DNA of 64,000 nucleotides from NCBI GenBank assembly GCA_019914945.1, contig CM034109.1, forward strand, positions 10,780,479 to 10,844,478, given 5' to 3'. Below, piece after piece: positions 23,534 through 34,501 of this stretch (position 1 is the stretch's first letter; the number at the start of each line of letters is the position of its first letter). Position numbers and translations under genes: made by a program. The notes beneath the pieces were generated by a model that worked only from the letters and a program-made list of their open reading frames with translations, did not search any database and was not told where the DNA came from. Source of the stretch: Typha latifolia (taxonomy: Eukaryota > Streptophyta > Magnoliopsida > Poales > Typhaceae).

Positions 23534-24840
23534 TGGGAAAGGAGGATTGCACAAGGCGGATACGAGAAAATAAAACAGAGGCTGAGATCAGGAGTGATGT
23601 GCACATACGTAGGGCATCTCAACTTTGTATTTTCTTTTAAGAGAAGCAGTAGTCTCTTACTAGCCTCAAAGGTAGCTTCCTTCCTGTAAAGAGATGAGAA
23701 ACGTATTCTAGTCTGACCCTACCAAATGCCCAGATAGATAAATAGATTAATGGCTGCTGCTTTCTCGGCGGCTCTTCTCTTTTCTCCCCGTCTTTCTTAT
23801 CATATTCCAAAATGAAAAGAGGTTGCAGCTTTATCGGTCTCTCTTGACTTCTTTTTTTTCTCTTGAGTAAGTTCCCAAGGGAGATAGTTACCAAGTTACT
23901 TCTTCCAGATGGGGATGTTAAGATGGATAAAATGGATAAGACAGCAGGTGGAGTAAATTACCAAGAAGTTTCTTGAGTGCTGCATCTAACAAGGAAGTTT
24001 GATTGCTATGCTTCCAATAATTGTTCTTGCCCTTCTACTGTATCATTTTGGAGCCTATCACAATTTTCAATTATTTGTGTGGTCCATGAAAGTGATTCCA
24101 TGGTTTTTTCCTATTATATGCAGTACTGACCTCATGTTATTTGGTTATCTGTATTCCTTATTATGTGTTCATATCTTTGTTCACTTCCTCGAAATACATC
24201 AGAGTGAGTCTCTTCTCAGGCCTTTTCTAATTTCTTTGAAAAATATACGGTTCTCCCTTGATATGTAATTTAGGGCAAGTTTCATTCTAATAGTACTCTT
24301 TAACTTTAACAACAACAACTAAGATATTGAGCAATAATTTTCACAATTTAGTAGGTCCTTAATTTCTCCCATGTCCATCACGATTCATATATTACATCAA
24401 TATTGCTGCAACAATTAAACGATAGACTTGACTTGACTTAAATAAAACAAACACTAATAGATAGTAAAGATCCACATGCTTAATAGTAGTTTAGCAGAAG
24501 AGCTTAATGGTGATCAAAAGGACAGATCATTAGTGGACCCAAACCCCTTAACCCTTCAAAAGTGTCCTTGAAAATTTAATTTCCTAAGCTTATGTCGAAG
24601 CGGCTCCACCTTAATTTACGATGGCACGGTGATGTCGACCGCTTGCCTCTTTGGCGTTTAACCATAATGATTCGCCTCTTGTTGTAATTGGAAGCGCCTA
24701 CCATTTGCTTCCAGAAGAATGTAGTTATTACCTCCCTCTCTAACCATATCTATCTATCTATCTATCTTCTCTCTATCTAATGTAGCTGTTGAAAATTCCA
24801 CGGACTTTATATGAGATAACGAAGACGCCGCACAAGTCAC
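23534..24840. other. Intergenic spacer
   Basis: DUF1639 3'UTR followed by AT-rich spacer. Includes a short TATC tetranucleotide repeat at 24747-24767. Short open frames (23637-23894 minus, 23999-24268 plus) have no recognisable domain. No gene supported. Confidence 0.6.
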
Positions 24841-24844
24841 AACC

Positions 24845-24916
24845 CACGTGAAAATTGCTCTAGTATTTGAAACCTCTGACCTAAATATTCCACGTGGGAT
24901 GGCGAGCACGTGGAAT
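24845..24916. promoter_or_regulatory. G-box cluster with inverted repeat, ILR1-like promoter
   Basis: Three CACGTG cores at 24845, 24891 and 24907. The last two lie in a perfect inverted repeat, ATTCCACGTG (24887-24896) and CACGTGGAAT (24907-24916), with a 10-nt spacer. The arms extend further outward with a 2-nt offset. The cluster is about 320-390 bp before the hydrolase ATG. G-boxes are targets of bHLH (MYC2, PIF) and bZIP factors. Confidence 0.65.
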
Positions 24917-25233
24917 TTAGATATGTCAAAGACTCTTACATCTTTGATTATACTTTGACGCAAGGGGAAAAGAGATCAGTCATTATATGGCAGCATCCTA
25001 TTGGTACTGCTAGTTATTTTGTTCAACTGGGCTTGCAGGAAATTTATGCTCATCATCGGCTATTGTTTTGGCACGAGGGGGGCACGCTTTTCCACTACAA
25101 GGCGGACCACTTTAAAAAATCTCTCCCTCACTCTCTCGCTCTCTTATCTCTCTCCATTAATTCTTTAGCTAAAGGATATAGAAATATAAGGGGGGAGAGA
25201 GGGAGAGAGAAACCCGATTCGGAAACAAACTCC

Positions 25234-28200
25234 ATGGATTTCCCCAAATATGTCGCTTTGCTCCTCCTCCTCCTCCTTGACTCGGCTTCCGTTACTTGGT
25301 CACAGAAGCCGGTGTCCTCTGGATTTCTACAGAGGGCGAAGGAATCGGAGTTTGTGGAGTGGATGGTGGGCATAAGGAGGAGGATCCACGAGAACCCCGA
25401 GCTGGGTTACGAGGAATTCGAGACGAGCGCGCTCATAAGGAAGGAATTGGATGCGATTGGGGTGCCCTATCAGTACCCCGTCGCCGTCACGGGCGTCATC
25501 GCCTTCGTCGGCTCCGGGGATCCTCCCTTTGTTGCTTTGAGAGCTGATATGGATGCTCTCGCCATGGAGGTTGGGCCAACCTTTTTTTTTTCCCCCTCTT
25601 TTAAGTTTCAAGTTATGTTTGGTTTTTTTTTGGTACGAACCTTGTTGTCTTGGCGATGGATGTTGCTTCCTTTGATTCTGAATAACGTATTTTTGCTCGA
25701 TAATTTTATTCTGAATTCCAATTTCGTTGCGATTGATAGGAGAGTGTGGAATGGGAGCATAAAAGTAAAGTTCCCGGAAAGATGCACGCATGTGGCCATG
25801 ATGCCCATGTTGCCATGTTGTTAGGTGCTGCTAGGATTCTTCAGGAGCATCGCGATCAGTTAAAGGTTTGGCATATATTCACCTATTCTTCTTAGCATTC
25901 ATTGGATGGTTGGAATTTTACATAATAGTTCATCCAAGTTGCATTAAAAGATGAATATATGTTCATAATTTGAGTTTATGCTGTCCATTAACACAGGGCC
26001 ATGATATGCCTCATTTCCAAGGTAGTCTCTTTTCATTGCCATGATTCTTTGGTCGGATGCTGACAAAGCTAGAAATAGCCTAAATCATATGTTATTTCCC
26101 TAATTTACCCAACTTGTTGATTCTAGTGGTCTCACTCTGATTTTCATGATGCAACATCCCGGAGACATTTCTTTGTGACTCCATTTGACCAGGTCTTTGT
26201 CGAACCAACTCATACTAAGTCAACAATTGAGAATGTGAGACACCCCACAAATTTTATGTTTTCTTTTTCGTTTTGATTTCCCAGTTTCATTTTTAAAAAT
26301 GTTGAGGGAAGAGAGTTTCTAATTGTGAGATTTTTCACGTATTGTATCTTCTTAGCCCCTATTTATTGTGGAGTAGGAATAATCTTCTTTTAGAATAAAC
26401 ATCATTATTCTGGTATAGTAACTATACAACAACTTAGCTTCTTCTGGTATATTAATTCATTATTTTTTCTCCTCTTATCCCATGTAACTTTTAAAATTAA
26501 TTAATAATAACTCAAAATAATTATTTTGCTCTTAGATTAGACAATATTTTATTATTACTATTACTTCGCATCTGATCAAGAGTATTTTCATCATTTGGTT
26601 TTAAAATATCACAAATTCATAATATAAATTAATTATTCTTCATTACTTTAATATCAACTTTATATCAAATCAAATATAATTATTATTTCTTATACTAGTA
26701 TTCAACTAAATAATATAATAACTTATGCTAGTATTAGCTCTCTTCTTTAGGCATTAAGAATTAAAATATTTTTTCTAGAATTAGCCTTATTCCACAAACG
26801 AACGAGGCCTTAAGGAATAAGTTTTTCCAATAGCATCTCCTCTTCCCAACCGCTCCTAACAAACTTGTAATTGTAATTGTTTGTAAATGTGCGTTGGCAT
26901 GTCCATGATAGAGTGTAGAATTAACAATATCAGAGCATAAATTGTTAAAACTTACGATACTTTCTTCAATTATGAAAATAAGAATGTTGTGTTGGTAGTA
27001 GGGGATTGTACGATCCACTTACTTGTTAACTATGCAATCAATACTCAATGGATGGCATCATAGCTAAGTGAATAGATGAAATACTTCTGTTGATAATTTT
27101 ATTCTCTGGAATGAGGCCTTCGAACTCATTGTAAACAAATGAACATGATATCTGCTTAGTTTAATTAGATCAGCTGTGCCATTTTTGTTGAAATCTTGGT
27201 ATCTTGGTGCTACAAAATCATCAATTGCAGTGATCATGTACATTTCACGTTGCATTTTCCTCAAATATTTTGTCGGCTGAGTACATAATTTTTATAAATA
27301 AAAAAAATCCGCTGATGTCCAAAGCAAGAGATTGTGTCTTTTTACATGTGGTGTAACTATTTTCTTTAAAGCAGAAAAGTGCATTCTAAAAAGCGGCCTC
27401 GTTGTTATGATTCATATAGGGTACAGTTATCCTTCTTTTCCAACCAGCTGAAGAAGGGGGTGGTGGGGCAAAGAAAATGATAGAAGCTGGAGCAGTGGAA
27501 AAAGTTGTTGCTATTTTTGGGTTTCATATAGCTTCTGATATACCTATTGGTACAGTGGCATCAAGATCTGGGCCAATCATGGCTGGAAGTGGGTTCTTTG
27601 AGGCTGTTATAAGTGGAAAGGGAGGTCATGCTGCCATTCCTCATCACACTATAGATCCAATTATAGCTGCATCTAATGTGATTATAAGCTTGCAACATCT
27701 TGTTTCACGTGAAGCTGATCCCTTGGATTCACAGGTACTTGTTTATTTCTTTACCTATTTCTCTTTTTACCTTGAAAATGGCCGTATTAGTAATTATAAA
27801 AGCAGTTCAGAGAGATATGCTTATGCTACCCTGGCATTTTAATTTTTTAGTGCAGTGCTTTTGATATTCCAGGAGTCAATCTCTTTCATACGATCTGAAG
27901 GATTTTCTCAGGGTTCTCATAAAGCGAATTGACTGATGGTTCAAAATTGTAAACCTTAAAAGGGAAGGATTAGCTTAATATGGAGAACTCTGTTTAGAGA
28001 TTAGAAGTGTTTCTTTTTCTTGAACTTAGTAGGACTCAAAACATTACTTTAACTGCTTTCTTGATTTCACATATTTCTCAATGTTGTTCCAGATATAGCT
28101 TGCCGCCCAGTATCAATTTCATTAGAGAGCTTAATACCAGGAAACTGACTAAGACATGCAAGTGCTAGCATGGAATTTTCAGATCTATTAACCCTAACAT

Positions 28201-29405
28201 TTTAGTTATGTGGCTGCCATCAGTAAAACTGTTGGTTGTTAAGTTTTGTCGTTATCACATTTGTCAAATTGATGAAATAGTGGACTTCCTAAAATCCCAA
28301 ATAGAGAAGCAATTTGTCTGACCAGCGTTGTTCCACAGATAGAGTCCATAGTCAGGGATGAAACATACTACTTTTGTTAGAATTTGTGCATGTTATAATT
28401 AATTCTTGTAGTCCTTGACAGATAATTCATTTTCTTGTCGTTTATTGCAGGTAGTAACAGTTGCAAAATTTCAAGGAGGTGGAGCCTTTAATGTTATCCC
28501 AGATTCTGTTACAATTGGTGGCACTTTCCGAGCTTTTTCAAAACAAAGTTTTTTCCAACTGAAGCGGCGAATAGAGGAGGTAAGACACTGTAGTTTATAA
28601 TGATTGCAATTTTTGAAGGACTAGACCAGTTTTATAGTCCAGGCCGCACCATTGGAAAGTTGTTAATTTCATCTAGCTGAGGGATCTTGATGAAATGCTT
28701 TGGCATGAAAGTTTCCTTGAAGTTCCAGACTTACTGCTGGAATAGTTATGCATTAATTCAGTAATGTTTACTAGCAATCCAGGGTTGTAAAAGCTGAAGT
28801 TGTGATTAAGTTAAAAAGTAAGACATAATATTGAATTTGAATCATTAGGCAGTTTGGTTTTTGATTTCCTAAACTTGTTCTCTGTGGATTTGAGTTTCTG
28901 TAACTAATCATCATCAGTTCTGGATGCAAGGAGAAGATTGTTAGAGTGGTGTGGTAGGCTTTTCCAGATACTCACAACCTTGGTTTCCATATCGCAGGTA
29001 ATTGTTGCGCAAGCAACTGTGCAGAGGTGCAATGCCACAGTAACCTTCCTTCCTGAAAAACATCCTTTCTTCCCTGCAACTATCAACAATAAAGATCTCC
29101 ATGAGCATTTTAAAAAGGTAGCTGAAGAAATTCTTGGACCGGAGAATGCTAGAGATATGCAGCCGTTGATGGGTGCTGAGGACTTTGCATTATTCTCTGA
29201 AGTCGTCCCTGCTGCATACTACTACTTTGTGGGAATGTACGATGAGACTCGCGGACCGCTACATCCACCACATTCCCCGTACTTTACAGTCAATGAGGAT
29301 GTCCTACCAAATGGCGCAGCTCTTCATGCATCTCTAGCCTTTCAGTATATTCTTGAACATCATACACCTTCTCCTTATAAGGAGAATGCCCATGATGAGT
29401 TATAA
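25234..29405 (+). CDS. IAA-amino acid hydrolase, ILR1-like (peptidase M20D)
   Basis: Exons 25234-25569, 25740-25865, 27420-27734, 28451-28579 and 28998-29405 join in frame to 437 residues, normal for the family. The enzyme cleaves amide conjugates of auxin (and, in some members, of jasmonate) to release the hormone in the ER. A signal peptide lies at about 1-23 ([19 protein letters not shown]). Metal and catalytic motifs are present: MHACGHDAH with Cys130, QPAEEGGGG with Glu165/Glu166, GFHI with His190 (GLH in most members), [33 protein letters not shown], and [11 protein letters not shown] near the end. The protein ends HDEL, an ER-retrieval signal. All exons end on codon boundaries. Intron 2 (1.55 kb) carries a MITE. 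Substrate preference cannot be read from sequence. A G-box cluster lies upstream. Confidence 0.96.
26355..26809. mobile_element. Tourist-like MITE in ILR1-like intron 2
   Basis: A 455-bp AT-rich segment bounded by TTA direct repeats (26352-26354 and 26810-26812). Its ends are imperfect inverted repeats: the left begins GCCCCTATTTATTGTGGA, and the right, read on the minus strand, begins GGCCTCGTTCGTTTGTGGAA. TTA duplication and the GGCCT..GTTTGT end fit PIF/Harbinger-type (Tourist) MITEs. It has no coding capacity. Confidence 0.6.
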
Positions 29406-32355
29406 AGAGTTAAAAACTCTTTTTTACATTCCTCATGTGTCCAACTGGATGAAGGCTCAAATGAATTGGAAGGCTAAATCCAGGTGCATTTGTTCTTTAG
29501 AATTATAAACCATCTGTTTGTTTGTTTGTTTTTTTCATCGTCCATGTGTTCTGAAGGTAAATAGTTGTTGAGAGTAGCTAATATATACTCATAATACATG
29601 CTGTTACAATGCCTCCTTTATGAGAGAGATTGCCGTTTTACTGTTTGCTGTTGCAATGAATTTGTTGGGCATATGGACTGGGTCATAGAGAGTTCTAGCA
29701 TCTAAAGTTATCTGGGGCATCCTACTACTTGCATGTCTCCTGATATTTGCCAGACTCATCGAGCAACTTGTTCTTATCTACTCCCATATATTTAAAATCC
29801 ACTTGCCCTGCAGCAAAGTAAGTATGTTTTCACCTTGTTGGCATTTCTCAAGGTGGAGTTTACTGTTGGAACGATGCTTCAGGTGAATCCCTCCATTGCT
29901 TGCCTGACAATTGAAAAGGACCAGGGTAGAAGATTAAATCTCCAAACTGTGTTTCGGAATAGGACTTGTCCAGAAGCACAGTACCACTGACGGATTGACT
30001 CAGATGTACATGATTTTAATATGGGCCCAATTACTTTATTTAAATTATTGAACCTGGAAGAAACTGTTGCTCTCAGAGTCTCATCAATAAGGTAAGGCCT
30101 TGCATCAAAAGGAGCTACATTAGTTGGTTATGATGTTCAACAATTTGGGATTTAATTCTTCTTTTTCAAATCTAGCATAACATCCGGTTCCTTGTCTTAA
30201 TCTTCTTCCCATTTGGCGAATAATCTTTGACAGTGCTATCATCAGACATGTGGAGTACTTTATATGGTTGGCTATGACTTTATTTGCTTTAATATAAAGG
30301 GTACAGTTGTATGTTCCTTTATAATTATCCTTCGGCATTGATGCCATTAGGCTTGCTTCAAGTACTTTAGTTATGGTGAGATGAGGTGGCAAACTAAATC
30401 ATGCAGCATAAATGATAAGAGATGCAATCCAAACAATTGCAGAACAAAGGAAAAGTATATGGCAATAATGAGGTGGCAAACCAAAAATCATGCTAACTTG
30501 CGAGCCATCAGCATCAGCATGAGGAATTATTAATTATGTTATCGAACTACTAATTTTTTTTATGGAAAGAAAAACATACAACTATTTGGGAATAAAGAAT
30601 TACGAGAAGGTCAATTTGTGTGTGTGTGTGTGTGTGTATATATACAACAGATTGGTAAGTTTCAGTGTAACATTGTCACTCCCATCTAATGTATAAATAA
30701 AATAAAGCCAAAGATTCTCGTCCTCGTCCGTAGGAAATAATAGACTAATGAAAGGAAAAGCGGTTCCTCTGTGATTGTATACTATACCCCCAGGAACTTC
30801 TCGGGCTTGGCTGCCGAGTGATCTTTTCTAGCCAGTTAGCCAATTAAGGGACGAAAAGTATTCGAGTGTAGTACATGTATGCATTCGGGGCTGCAGACAA
30901 TCAAAATATCAACGTGGAGCATGAAAATGTGCGTTAAAAAAACCCCCAACTGTGCGTCACACTAGTAGAGTTACATTTACCAAATTGCCACTCCACTTCA
31001 AATTACCAAACTGATTATCCACAGCCCCATTTCAAAACTTTGAAAAAAAGAAAAGAAAAATATGGACCATTTTTTTATATGATTAATTATCAATCTTAAG
31101 GCCATAAGATAAGGAGATTAAATTAACCTCTCCGACAGAAAAGTTAATATAATATATTAGACCACCCTCTCAAGAAAAATGTTATTTATTTGTGACCGCC
31201 TCTATCAAATTAAATTCATAGATGAGTACGTCTCTATCATCTCAGTGGGCAAAGAAAGATACCTCAAACTCTATAAATAAATTATGCATACATAAGTTTC
31301 ACTTGATATATAAGAAACACTTCTCCTGGAAGGATGGGAATATAATTTTATTTGCATTATTCAAAGCGTTTAAGAATTTTTTTTAAAGGAAATTTTTAAG
31401 CTGGCAAAAGAATCGGTACCGTTCACCAACCATCAAATGATTTCAAAGTCGGAAAGGGAAGGAAGAGAGAGATTGGGAGGCAAACTATTTGTCACATGGT
31501 CAGGGGCCCCCCCCTTCCTATGCCTCCCAAAAATTATGGTCGAGCTTGTGGGATTCATGTGATCGGCGGCCCTTTCTCTTGAAGCTTTTAATTTCTCTCT
31601 GTGGTCCTCCGACCGAGTTATTTTTTGGTGGGCCAGGCCAGGGCCACAAATTATATTGATGGCAAGTGATTAGAAATTTCCGAGAATAACCTCCACACGC
31701 TTCAAAAGCATCAGTGACAGGCTGTGTTATGTCCTTTTCTTTTCTTTTCTTTTTTTTTTTACTTTTGGACCGTAGATTTAATATTTATTAAATTTTAGAG
31801 AGAAGGGATTCTAATACGAGATTATATATCTCAAGCGATTAGGCTAAGCTTTTCCCCGGTTCTAATTTAAAATAACGTTACGTCGTCCACGTTTATATCG
31901 CTACATCTTGATCGAGGTTGTTGAGATTTCCACATCAAACAACGATTTCTACTGGTAGCTTCCAGCCAGAAGAGTGGTCGCAGCATCTCTAAGCGATGAA
32001 GAGAACTCATAAATGCACATCAGAAATTATTCACCGCCATGGGAAAATTCAAACAAAAGTTTCAAAGAAAAATTGATAAGCAAATGTACCACACTATATC
32101 AATCAATCTATGAAAGAGAATGAGAAGCAACACATCTACAGACTCACACAGGCCACAAGTAATCCAGATCTAAGCCTCATCGAAGCCATAGAGAGGCACC
32201 TTTGAGACCTGGATCTAGACGACACAGTGGAAATAACAAATAGAGATCTAAAAATAAAGGCATGTACTAGGTATGTAGAGCGAAGAAGGCATCATAATCC
32301 ATCAACCAAATCGAGAGCAGAAACGCGAGATACAGCTCCGAAAGAACCGGATCCT
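29406..32355. other. Intergenic spacer
   Basis: Hydrolase 3'UTR and convergent spacer to the arabinogalactan peptide gene. AT-rich; has a TG microsatellite (30618-30638) followed by TATATA, and a TTTTC run near 31736. Open frames are short and without domains (e.g. 30120-30392 minus). No gene or RNA recognised. Confidence 0.6.
30618..30638. repeat. (TG)n microsatellite
   Basis: Perfect TG dinucleotides followed by TATATATA in the spacer downstream of the hydrolase. Confidence 0.9.
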
Positions 32356-32544
32356 TCAGTGGCGGAAGAGGACGGCCGCGGCGGAGGCTAGGAAAGCGGC
32401 GATGAGGGGAGAGGCGAGGGATCCGGCGCCGGAGGTGGGACTGGGGGCGGGGGCGTCCGCTGCCGAGGCGACTCCGGCGAGGGAGGAGACGGCTACTGCC
32501 GCGATGGCGCAGATGGCGAGAGACTTAGATCCAAATGACGCCAT
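32356..32544 (-). CDS. Arabinogalactan peptide (AG-peptide), GPI-anchored
   Basis: A 62-residue precursor. Residues about 1-28 form a signal peptide (MASFGSKSLAICAIAAVAVS then SLAGVASA). The mature peptide is about ten residues with the DAPAPSPTSG core, whose prolines would be hydroxylated and carry arabinogalactan chains. Then comes a small Gly/Ser omega-site region and a hydrophobic tail (ASPLIAAFLASAAAVLF) that would be exchanged for a GPI anchor. The architecture matches AGP16/AGP20-type AG-peptides of the plasma membrane and wall. An in-frame upstream ATG at 32631 would put a 29-residue extension before the signal peptide and is rejected. TATA box about 120 bp upstream. Single exon. Confidence 0.93.
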   Translation of the reverse strand: MASFGSKSLAICAIAAVAVSSLAGVASAADAPAPSPTSGAGSLASPLIAAFLASAAAVLFRH

Positions 32545-32664
32545 AATCTCTTGAGATGTTAAAAAGAGAGGAAGGGAGAAAGTAGTAGTTAGGGTTAGGG
32601 TTTTTGAGGAGGCTAGTCCGAAGCTAAGCAAAGAGTTCGGCCAGAGAATTAAAGAGAAGAGGAA

Positions 32665-32673
32665 TACTTATAG
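32665..32673 (-). promoter_or_regulatory. Probable TATA box of the AG-peptide gene
   Basis: On the minus strand CTATAAGTA lies about 120 bp before the ATG at 32544, at a normal distance for a short leader. No competing TATA is seen nearer. Confidence 0.6.
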
Positions 32674-32689
32674 GCGAGTGCATAGTCGG

Positions 32690-34501
32690 GCAGCGGGCAG
32701 CTGCCGGTTATGACAGCTGGCGGATTACACCATGACAGCTGCCTCCCGGTGGTCCCACGCAGTTCGGCTTCTCATGTTTTCTCGAGAATGCCCTTCCGTT
32801 TTCCAAGAAACTAATTAATATAAATAGGGGCAAAACCTGGGCTTTTAAATAAATATACACTCATCCGTGCATCTACTGAGTTGAGTTTAACACAACAAAA
32901 TTAACATCATATAACAAACACCCTTCTCTTTACAATTGTATGAGAGCAAGGTGGAGGTGGAGGTGGAGGTGGAGATGGAGATTTGGAACCGATTTGCAAA
33001 TTTGGTTAGAACCGTACAGCAGTTTCCTTCTTGGGGAAAGTAAGGGGTAACGTAGTCATTTCAGCAGTGGGAACCTTTGGCGCCGGTTTCTCATTGGAGG
33101 TTTTCCAGATGACGGAGGCGACCTAACCTAGTGCGCCGCCCAAACTCCAAAGGAGGTCGTTGGTGGGAAGGGCGTTATAGTAATTTTATCGTAAGGGCAG
33201 CAGTTGGGAAGTCTATTCGTCTCCTCTCGGCTTCGTTGTCAAGTAATTACCGGCTCGAGGAGTTGTGCCCATGTGGTGTTCGACCCATTGCCAGTTTGCC
33301 AAAACCCATGCCAATGTCCCATTTCGTCTTGCCAATTCCTCCACATTAATTGTTTCAAACTTAGAGAAGTAAAAAAGACTCCACCGTGTGTTAACATATG
33401 ATTCAAACATTCCTCCAGAATGAATTCAATATGTGAGAGACAGACTCCACCGTTTACCAATACAATACGTTGAGGATAATTAAAATATATGTAGAATTAT
33501 TAATGATTACTATCACCTTTCAAACATACAGCAAGGTTGGCCTCACAAGCTTTCTTTCACCAAACACTATTTCCTTATGTTTAATACTACTTGCATATGT
33601 ATACTATTATTAAAGGATTTCTTTTTATAAGCAGCAAACTTCTACAGAGTCTTGTTTGGTTGAGTGGTTTACATCATAATATACATCATCTTAAGATCTT
33701 CCGAGACTTGGTATAAACCAAAGTTTGGAAACTCAAAATCTCCATATGAGATCTCTCTTATTCACTCCCATGCACCCAGTTTTGGGTGCATTACATGTGG
33801 CAGCCAACTACCAGGATGGATATGGGTTGTCTTTTTTTCGCACATGAAGATGAAGACTATACTAGCTGTTTAATTTCTTCTGGTTTAATGTTCGCTTGCT
33901 GGAATCATAATTAGAGTCTACCCCACCGCCTTTTCCAATTCCGAGAAGGAAAATAATGTGCAACTTTTCGGAATCTCATATTATAATTTTGTTTCATAAT
34001 CTTCCCCTCTGTGTTGGTCCAGCATCACAATCAACTTAGTGTAGCCTTAGCATAGGACAATTGCCTGCTAATTGTATTGGTAAGAAAGAGAAGCAGCTAA
34101 GTTTGGATTAGGATAATTTATTGCAAATAATGATTTGAAGAATGCCAAAGACCAGGGTAAAGATGAAATCTGTTTATCAAAGTGCTTCTCTGATTGCTCG
34201 AGACATCTCTATTCAACCGAGGGATGATGATATATAACTTCTTACTTAATAACTAGAAAGCTCACCATGTTTGCATGAAGTAGATAGAATGTTTCACATC
34301 ATGATAGCTTAAATTGCAAACACTTAAATTGTACATTAATTATTTACAATGATGATTATGGAATAAGCAAGCTACTGATGATAGATTTACCAATCATTTC
34401 ATCTAAAGAATATTTACATTGCAAAAATATACAACCAGGCAACCTCAATATACTGAAGGTGCAGAAATAGTATATATGTCGGCATCTGGTCCTTAGTTGC
34501 T
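32690..34501. other. Intergenic spacer, AG-peptide upstream region and VPE downstream region
   Basis: Begins with the AG-peptide promoter. A GGTGGA hexamer repeat lies at 32950-32982. GC-richer sequence at 33050-33330 has overlapping short frames on both strands without a recognisable domain. The right part is AT-rich and leads into the VPE 3'UTR. No gene supported. Confidence 0.55.

Noticed and set aside
32356..32631. Longer AG-peptide start at 32631
   Set aside because: The extra 29 residues precede a complete signal peptide; the internal ATG at 32544 gives the canonical AG-peptide layout.
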